Shown: piece by piece, positions 8,528-14,086 of the stretch
How the letters are laid out: every line of letters starts with the position of its first letter
Position numbering within the stretch: position 1 is the first letter of the stretch
Source: Candidatus Puniceispirillum sp.
Lineage (GTDB): Bacteria; Pseudomonadota; Alphaproteobacteria; Puniceispirillales; Puniceispirillaceae
Direction of reading: 5' to 3'
NCBI GenBank assembly: GCA_018668795.1
Contig: JABJBD010000061.1
Coordinates: 1 to 16,495, forward strand
Length of the DNA: 16,495 bases
Made by a program: the position numbers and the translations under genes
Notes under the pieces: model-generated
Databases searched by the model: none
Told to the model about the DNA's origin: nothing
The model's input: the letters and a program-made list of their open reading frames with translations, nothing else

Positions 8528-8586
8528 AAAGTAAGTGTCTTTAAATGCGAGTGGACATTCAAGATACCCATAGAATAGTGATCAGC

Positions 8587-9084
8587 CTATGCGTCAGGCT
8601 TGTCAAAAAGCTTGGCAAGGGCACTCATTCGATTGTCCCATCTGGCAGGAGCATTAATCTCAACCTGCCGCATCTGGCTATCCAACGCATCACCAACAGG
8701 ATTGATATGGATCGATAAGCAGCTATCAGGTAGCAATGTTCCAAGCCGTTCAGGCCACTCAATCAAGCATACAGCATCAAGAAACGCATCTTCAATGCCA
8801 AGCTCGATAGCGTCTTCGGGTGTATCTATGCGATAGAGATCGAGATGCCATAAAGGGGTGCCATCAGGCATGTCATAGGTCTGAACCAAGGTAAAGGTGG
8901 GGCTGGGGATATCCGCCTCATACGGGCAAAGTTTGCTAATCATCGCGCGCGCCAAAGCCGACTTGCCTGCACCAAGCGGACCTTGTAACGCGATCACGTC
9001 ACCAGCAGCCAACTCTTGAGACAAAAACTGGCCCAACCTTTCGGTTGCGGCCAGATTTTGCACGTCTAGTTTTAAAACAGCCAT
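8587..9084 (-). CDS. tsaE: tRNA N6-threonylcarbamoyladenosine biosynthesis ATPase TsaE
   Basis: TsaE is the small ATPase that works with TsaB and TsaD to install t6A at position 37 of ANN-decoding tRNAs in the cytoplasm. The 165 residues fit the family. The Walker A GPLGAGKS is at residues 35-42, then SPTFTLVQTY (61-70), HLDLYRI (80-86) and LIEWPERL (107-114), all family hallmarks. A TTG codon lies just before the ATG, but the ATG at 9082-9084 is preferred because an AAGG lies about 7 bases upstream. It begins 20 bases after the ahcY stop and is probably in the same transcript. It is followed by a 71-base gap before addB. In many alphaproteobacteria a sugar kinase and a nucleotidyltransferase (AmgK and MurU) lie between tsaE and addB; neither is present here. 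Confidence 0.95.
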   Translation of the reverse strand: MAVLKLDVQNLAATERLGQFLSQELAAGDVIALQGPLGAGKSALARAMISKLCPYEADIPSPTFTLVQTYDMPDGTPLWHLDLYRIDTPEDAIELGIEDAFLDAVCLIEWPERLGTLLPDSCLSIHINPVGDALDSQMRQVEINAPARWDNRMSALAKLFDKPDA

Positions 9085-9104
9085 CAAGCCACCTTACGAA
9101 AAGG

Positions 9105-10499
9105 TCAATAACGATATTGCTCACTTTTGAATGGGCCTTGCTGTCCAACACCAATATAGTCAGCCTGATCAGGCCTTAATGTTGATAGGAACGCGCCAAC
9201 CTTTTCCAGATGCAAGGCCGCAACTTTTTCATCAAGATGACGAGGCAAAGTGTAAACCTTGTTTTCGTATTTTTCACCTTCGTTCCACAATTCCATTTGC
9301 GCTAATACCTGATTGGTGAAACTTGCAGACATCACGAATGATGGATGCCCCGTTGCACAGCCAAGATTTACCAAACGACCTTTAGCCAGCAGAATCATGC
9401 GCTTACCATCAGGGAATTCGATTTCATCAACTTGTGGCTTCACTTCTGACCAGACCATATTGTTCAGCGCTGATACCTGAATCTCATTGTCGAAATGGCC
9501 AATGTTACAGACGATGGCCCGATCTTTCATTTCACGCATATGATCAACTGTAATGACGTCACGGTTGCCCGTCGCGGTAACAAAAATGTCAGCCTTTGGT
9601 GCAGCTTGCTCCATGGTAACAACTTCATAACCTTCCATTGCCGCCTGCAAAGCACAGATCGGATCAACTTCAGTTACCATAACACGAGCACCACCTTGAC
9701 GAAGTGATGCTGCTGATCCTTTACCAACGTCACCATAGCCAGCAACAACAGCAACTTTGCCTGCCAGCATTACGTCGGTAGCACGGCGAATACCGTCAAC
9801 CAGAGACTCGCGACAACCATAAAGATTATCAAACTTTGACTTGGTAACCGAGTCATTCACATTGATAGCTGGAAATGGCAAGCCACCTGCCTCGGCTAGT
9901 TGATATAGGCGTAGCACACCAGTGGTGGTTTCTTCTGATACACCTTTGATGGCATCATGCTGTTTGGTAAACCAACCTGGGCTGGCGGCCAAACGCTTTT
10001 CAAGTTGCGCCTTAAGATATTCTTCTTCCTCGGATGCTGGATGAGCAAGTACCGTTTCGCCTGCCTCAGCGCGGGCACCAAGCAGAATATACATGGTTGC
10101 ATCACCGCCATCATCAAGGATCATGTTCGCAGTTTCGCCATTCGACCATTGGAATGTACGATCAACATATTCCCAATATTCAGCAAGTGTTTCGCCTTTC
10201 TTGGCAAAAACAGGCACACCAGCCTCAGCAATAGCCGCCGCGGCCTGATCCTGTGTTGAATAGATGTTACATGATGACCAACGCACATCAGCACCAAGAG
10301 CTACCAAAGTTTCAATCAGCACACCTGTTTGAATGGTCATATGTAAACAGCCTGCAACCCTTGCACCTTTAAGCGGCTGTGACGCGCCAAATTCATCGCG
10401 CAATGCCATCAAGCCAGGCATTTCGGTTTCCGCGATCGATAGTTCCTTACGACCCCAATCAGCCAAGCTGATATCAGTGATAATATAGTCCTGCGCCAT
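9105..10499 (-). CDS. ahcY: Adenosylhomocysteinase (S-adenosyl-L-homocysteine hydrolase)
   Basis: AhcY reversibly splits S-adenosylhomocysteine into adenosine and homocysteine, using bound NAD. It removes the inhibitory by-product of methyltransferases and feeds methionine recycling in the cytoplasm. The 464 residues contain HMTIQT (53-58), AGVPVFAKKGET and FDNLYGCRESL. The Rossmann motif VAGYGDVGKGSA lies near 252-263, and the usual C-terminus ends GPFKSEQYRY with the Lys and Tyr that help bind NAD. The roughly 40-residue insertion after DDGGDATMYILL is typical of alphaproteobacterial and plant enzymes. The ATG at 10497-10499 is preferred over the TTG just before it. An AGAGGA lies about 8-10 bases upstream, inside a possible hairpin. 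Its position after rapZ and before tsaE fits the conserved alphaproteobacterial order. Confidence 0.97.
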   Translation of the reverse strand: MAQDYIITDISLADWGRKELSIAETEMPGLMALRDEFGASQPLKGARVAGCLHMTIQTGVLIETLVALGADVRWSSCNIYSTQDQAAAAIAEAGVPVFAKKGETLAEYWEYVDRTFQWSNGETANMILDDGGDATMYILLGARAEAGETVLAHPASEEEEYLKAQLEKRLAASPGWFTKQHDAIKGVSEETTTGVLRLYQLAEAGGLPFPAINVNDSVTKSKFDNLYGCRESLVDGIRRATDVMLAGKVAVVAGYGDVGKGSAASLRQGGARVMVTEVDPICALQAAMEGYEVVTMEQAAPKADIFVTATGNRDVITVDHMREMKDRAIVCNIGHFDNEIQVSALNNMVWSEVKPQVDEIEFPDGKRMILLAKGRLVNLGCATGHPSFVMSASFTNQVLAQMELWNEGEKYENKVYTLPRHLDEKVAALHLEKVGAFLSTLRPDQADYIGVGQQGPFKSEQYRY

Positions 10500-10503
10500 C
10501 AAA

Positions 10504-10534
10504 ACATCCTCTAACTATTGTTTGGGTAGGATGT
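10504..10534 (-). promoter_or_regulatory. Possible hairpin covering the ahcY ribosome binding site
   Basis: On the minus strand ACATCCT (plus 10528-10534) and AGGATGT (plus 10504-10510) form a perfect 7-bp stem with a 17-base loop. The downstream arm contains most of the AGAGGA that serves as the ahcY ribosome binding site, 4 bases before the ATG. Such a structure could hold back translation. It does not resemble the SAH, SAM-II or SAM-V riboswitch patterns I know. It is only one stem, so chance is possible. Confidence 0.35.
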
Positions 10535-10615
10535 AACCTAATTGTCGGTTTTTTGAAAGGGGCATGACAGTTTTATTTGCCTTATTACTTTCCTGCATTA
10601 ATGGCTTTTTGGCTA

Positions 10616-11494
10616 TTAGGATTGGGAATGTAGTTCACGATGCATTGTTGACACATTATGACCATTTTCACCAAGCCAGTGCCGAATATGTTCTGCCGCC
10701 CAGACAGATCGGTGTTTGCCGCCTGTACAACCAAATGCAAGTGATATTTGGGGACGGCCCTCTGCCGACATGCGCGCCAGCATAGGCGTTAACATCGCCT
10801 TAAAATGCTTTACAACATTTTGCACCGACTTATCCGTCTTTAAAAATGCGTCAATTTCCTCATCTATGCCCGTTTTATCTCGAAGTTCTTCTATCCAATG
10901 CGGATTCTGGGCAAACCGCATATCCAAAACAATATCAGCGGTTTCAGGAACCCCATGCCGATAGGAAAAGCTCAGTATTTTGACAGGTATTGGTGTGTTG
11001 CTTTCGATATCTAGTGAAATCAGCAACTGACGTCGCAAATCAGCAGGCGCAAGCCCAGTGGTGTCGATTGAGATATCAGCCAATGTGGCCACCGCCTGCA
11101 TCCGCCTAGCATCATGATCAATTGCAGCCCCAAGATCCTGTTCATGGGCAAGTGGGTGTTGCCGTCGCGTGGCGTTATAACGGCGGCTTAGATCCTGCGG
11201 AGATGCTGTCAGAAAAACCAACCGGACAGTTTTCCCTAAACGACTTCGTACATTTTCTACCAACCGTTTGACAGGTTCTACATCAAAGCCACTTGTGCGC
11301 GCATCAAGTCCAATGGCCAGATTTCGTCCTGCTGTTTCAACTTCCATCGCGATTAAGGGATCAATCAAGGCCAGTGGCAGATTATCAACAACTGCCCATC
11401 CACTATCTTCAAGAATTTTTAACGCTGTCGAATTTCCAGCACCTGATACGCCTGTAACAAGAACAAGTTGAATGTCGTTTGATAATTCTGTCAT
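10616..11494 (-). CDS. rapZ: RapZ-family P-loop protein (RNase adapter), altered Walker A
   Basis: In E. coli, RapZ senses glucosamine-6-phosphate and guides RNase E to the small RNA GlmZ. In alphaproteobacteria its role is less clear, and the gene usually lies in a PTS-Ntr cluster. The 292 residues match the family. The N-terminal P-loop region reads VTGVSGAGNSTALKILEDSGW, where residue 21 is Asn (codon AAT at 11432-11434) in place of the Walker A lysine. Relatives usually have Lys or Arg there. VVDNLPLALI follows, then LVFLTASPQDLSRRY and RRQHPLA. The C-terminal substrate and RNA-binding domain is well kept, with SFSYRHGVP and AFGCTGGKHRSVW. The start is 9 bases after the chvG stop and has no clear ribosome binding site, so translation is probably coupled. 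hprK, which often stands between the two genes, is absent. Confidence 0.93.
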   Translation of the reverse strand: MTELSNDIQLVLVTGVSGAGNSTALKILEDSGWAVVDNLPLALIDPLIAMEVETAGRNLAIGLDARTSGFDVEPVKRLVENVRSRLGKTVRLVFLTASPQDLSRRYNATRRQHPLAHEQDLGAAIDHDARRMQAVATLADISIDTTGLAPADLRRQLLISLDIESNTPIPVKILSFSYRHGVPETADIVLDMRFAQNPHWIEELRDKTGIDEEIDAFLKTDKSVQNVVKHFKAMLTPMLARMSAEGRPQISLAFGCTGGKHRSVWAAEHIRHWLGENGHNVSTMHRELHSQS

Positions 11495-11503
11495 CTGATC
11501 AGT

Positions 11504-13132
11504 CTATACCAATGGCAAGGTCAGCGTAAAGCAAGCACCACCTTTGTTGCTGTTTTTAGCCGTCAATGTGCCACCATGTGCTTCGGCTATCTGCCGTGCG
11601 ATTGACAGGCCAAGGCCGGAATGTTCGCCAAAAACCTCGTTGGATGGCCGTTCAGAATAAAAACGGGTGAAAACCGCTTCAAGTTTGTTTTCGGGAATAC
11701 CTTGTCCTTGATCACGAATAGATATGGCTACATGACCTGTTTCAACAGGTTTGACGGCGACAAATATCTCACCCGCCATGGGGCTAAAGGATACCGCGTT
11801 GGCAAGAACATTATCAATAACTTGCACAATGCGCCCTTCATGAATGCGAACCATTAATGGTGCATCATGAATATCCAGATGAATGTCATTATCAGCAAAA
11901 CTTTGGCGGCGCATCTGGACAAAATTATCAACAAGCTGGCCAATATCAACCTCTTGCCCCTGCTGATCCGCTATTTCCGTATCAACACGGCTGGCCTGAG
12001 AAATGTCAGTTATCAACCGATTGAGCCGTTCCACATCCTGTAAAATCACATTCATTAATTTTTGCTGTTGTACCGGATCAGAAATACGGCTGATAGTCTC
12101 AGCCGCACTTCGCAAAGACGAAAGTGGGTTTTTCAATTCATGCGCCACATCCGCAGCAAACCCTGCCGTTGCCTGCATACGTTTTTGTAATTCATCAGTC
12201 AGATTTATAAAAGACTCGGATAATTGTCCAATTTCATCCTTACGTTCTGGCAATCGTTGCAAACGCGCCGATAAATTATGGCTACGCCGCAGATTTTCGG
12301 CAGCATTCGCAAGCTGGGTTATTGGCGTGGTTATCGATCGCGCCAGATAAACACTAAGGCCTATGGTGACAAGTAGAACCGCAATGAATAGTTCAAAGAA
12401 TACAATATGCACATCGGCAAGTTCCTTTTCAATTTTTCCACCACCAATCGATACCAATAACGCACCACGAACCAGCCTGACATCCTGAATTGGTACGGCA
12501 ACCGACAATACCATATTGCTTCGCGGGTCTAGCCGTAGCATCCGCATGGGTTCACCGCGCAAGGCTGACTGCACCTCACGATAATGCCCAGCATGCTGTT
12601 TAACCTGTTCGGCATAGCGTGGTAATTCATTTGGATTGCTCATCATCGCGGTCACATGCGTCATCATATGATGGATATGCCGTTTCATTCTGATATGCCA
12701 ATGCTCGCCTTCCCGACGGCGCAAATTCGTTTGCACACGCGCACTACCACGTCTTGCCGTATCTGCTAAAAGGGTGCCGTTTGGTTGAAATACACGAGCA
12801 CGCAATTCAGAGCCAAAGCCTACCAAAGGGATAAGGTGACTCATCGTACGGCGCGATAATTTCCGCCGCGCAATACCACCATCAAGCTCAGCCTCGGCAA
12901 GCGCAAGAGACCGCGCAAGAGTAAACCCCTGACGTTCCAATGCGGTGAATTCGGACATTATGAGTGTGGTACGATATTGATCAATAGACAAAAGCCCGAC
13001 AAGAAATACCGCCAGCGGAAATAGCATTATTGCCATGATCCGTGCACTTAAACGGCTCATTCGGAACGGGGCTAGACAGAAGCTACCTAGTCGTCCAAGG
13101 CTTTTCTTTGCTAGACCTATTACTTTGTTCAT
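11504..13132 (-). CDS. chvG: ChvG-type membrane sensor histidine kinase
   Basis: This kinase pairs with ChvI. ChvG/ExoS proteins sense acid or envelope stress and are held in check by ExoR in rhizobia. Numbered from the ATG at 13132 (542 residues), there is one membrane helix near 32-51, a periplasmic domain, a second helix near 243-263 and a HAMP region. The phospho-acceptor motif is FAADVAHELKNPLSSLRSA with His 331. The ATP-binding boxes are NVLANAVSFSP, IRDQGQGIP, FTRFYSERP and HSGLGLSIAR. The periplasmic part has a His/Met-rich run near residues 144-164. The start is uncertain: a TTG at 13159 would add nine residues, and neither start has an ideally spaced ribosome binding site. It follows chvI after about 100 bases. 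The name rests on neighbourhood and domain pattern. Confidence 0.9.
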   Translation of the reverse strand: MNKVIGLAKKSLGRLGSFCLAPFRMSRLSARIMAIMLFPLAVFLVGLLSIDQYRTTLIMSEFTALERQGFTLARSLALAEAELDGGIARRKLSRRTMSHLIPLVGFGSELRARVFQPNGTLLADTARRGSARVQTNLRRREGEHWHIRMKRHIHHMMTHVTAMMSNPNELPRYAEQVKQHAGHYREVQSALRGEPMRMLRLDPRSNMVLSVAVPIQDVRLVRGALLVSIGGGKIEKELADVHIVFFELFIAVLLVTIGLSVYLARSITTPITQLANAAENLRRSHNLSARLQRLPERKDEIGQLSESFINLTDELQKRMQATAGFAADVAHELKNPLSSLRSAAETISRISDPVQQQKLMNVILQDVERLNRLITDISQASRVDTEIADQQGQEVDIGQLVDNFVQMRRQSFADNDIHLDIHDAPLMVRIHEGRIVQVIDNVLANAVSFSPMAGEIFVAVKPVETGHVAISIRDQGQGIPENKLEAVFTRFYSERPSNEVFGEHSGLGLSIARQIAEAHGGTLTAKNSNKGGACFTLTLPLV

Positions 13133-13233
13133 TAAAATGAACTTGCTCCCGCACCTCAAAATATCCGTTGCCCATCTAAACCCCTAAGCAAACTGTACAT
13201 TTAGCAGGTCACCGCATTTTTGTATGGGCTGAA

Positions 13234-13926
13234 CTAGGCTATCTTATATTTATAGCCAATTCCATACAGGGTTTCGATACCATCAAATGCGCTGTCATGC
13301 GCCCGTATTTTTCGACGTAGCCTTTTTATGTGACTGTCAATAGTGCGGTCATCAAGGAAAATGGACTCACCATAAGCTGCATCCATAAGCTGATCTCGGT
13401 TTTTAACCATGCCAGGCCTTGATGCCAGTGCCTGCAAGATTAAAAATTCGGTAACGGTCAATTTGACCTCTTCACCTTTCCAACTACACAAATGACGATC
13501 CGGATCCATGACCAGATCACCTTGATGCACAACATTAGGCCCAGCAGCATCCATCACACCTTCGCTAGCACGCCGCAATACCGCCCGAATGCGCGCAAGC
13601 AATAAACGCTGGGAAAAAGGCTTTGTGATATAATCATCAGCGCCCATACCAAAGCCAAGAGCTTCATCAAGCTCATCATCTTTGCTGGTCAGAAAAATCA
13701 CTGGAAGTTGAGAGTTTTTGCGAATTTTCTGCAATAATTCAACACCATCCATGCGGGGCATTTTAATATCCAGAACAGCAAGATCAACAGGCTGACGTGC
13801 CAACCCCTGAAGCGCAGCTTCACCATCATTATAACAATGTACATCAAAGCCTTCTGACTCTAACATCAGCGACACCGATGTCAGAATATTCTGGTCATCA
13901 TCAACAAGTGCAATCCGATTAGCCAT
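13234..13926 (-). CDS. chvI: ChvI-type response regulator, OmpR/PhoB family
   Basis: This is a DNA-binding response regulator that receives phosphate from the adjacent ChvG-type kinase. The 230 residues hold a receiver domain with the acidic pocket DDD (9-11), phospho-acceptor Asp 53 in AVLDIKMPRMDG, Thr 80 in VIFLTSKDD and Lys 102 in DDYITKPFSQRLL. A winged-helix output domain follows, with TVTEFLILQALASRPG and RTIDSHIKRLRRKIR. The IKMPRMDG and ITKPFSQRLL stretches are characteristic of ChvI. The ATG at 13924-13926 has a GGAG about 8 bases upstream. A 160-base gap separates it from polA, so it probably has its own promoter. ChvI in relatives controls envelope, exopolysaccharide, motility and virulence genes. 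Confidence 0.94.
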   Translation of the reverse strand: MANRIALVDDDQNILTSVSLMLESEGFDVHCYNDGEAALQGLARQPVDLAVLDIKMPRMDGVELLQKIRKNSQLPVIFLTSKDDELDEALGFGMGADDYITKPFSQRLLLARIRAVLRRASEGVMDAAGPNVVHQGDLVMDPDRHLCSWKGEEVKLTVTEFLILQALASRPGMVKNRDQLMDAAYGESIFLDDRTIDSHIKRLRRKIRAHDSAFDGIETLYGIGYKYKIA

Positions 13927-13965
13927 TACCCACTCTCCATGTGCCCATTCTATTTAAATTCTGAT

Positions 13966-14001
13966 CCGATACCACCTATTCTATGGCTAAGCGGTATCTG
14001 G
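13966..14001. repeat. Dyad in the chvI leader region
   Basis: GATACC (13968-13973) and GGTATC (13993-13998) are exact inverted copies, extendable by two pairs (CC with GG) around a bulged base. The dyad lies between the candidate chvI promoter and the chvI start. It could be a leader hairpin or an operator half-site pair for autoregulation. There is no further evidence for either role. Confidence 0.25.
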
Positions 14002-14006
14002 TAGCT

Positions 14007-14034
14007 TTTATAGATAGCAAGCGATCAAGGCTAA
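14007..14034 (-). promoter_or_regulatory. Candidate chvI promoter
   Basis: In the polA-chvI gap the minus strand has TATAAA (plus 14007-14012, 5 of 6 match to the -10 consensus). A weak -35, TTAGCC (plus 14029-14034), lies upstream with a 16-base spacer. Transcription would begin about 80 bases before the chvI start. The -35 matches only 3 of 6, so this is a tentative call. Confidence 0.28.
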
Positions 14035-14086
14035 TATGCGGCAAGTTCACGTCAAAACCAGCCTAATTTACGCCTTATTCTAGAGC

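Noticed and set aside
10503..10615. Possible known SAM or SAH riboswitch ahead of ahcY
   Set aside because: The gap lacks the conserved cores of the SAH, SAM-II and SAM-V classes as I know them. Only one simple stem at the ribosome binding site is visible.
10599..10618. Short inverted repeat just after the rapZ stop as a terminator
   Set aside because: The stem is interrupted by a mismatch on the minus strand, and no T-run follows, so read-through into ahcY is more likely.
13083..13175. Thirty-codon open frame just before and overlapping the chvG start, preceded by AGGGG
   Set aside because: It could be a leader peptide, but its stop falls about 45 bases inside chvG and its sequence is not recognisable. 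It is probably chance, and it mainly shows that the chvG start is uncertain.
14046..14075. TTGACG in the polA-chvI gap as a -35 box
   Set aside because: The nearest -10-like sequence (TATTAG) is only 13 bases downstream, too close for a standard promoter.
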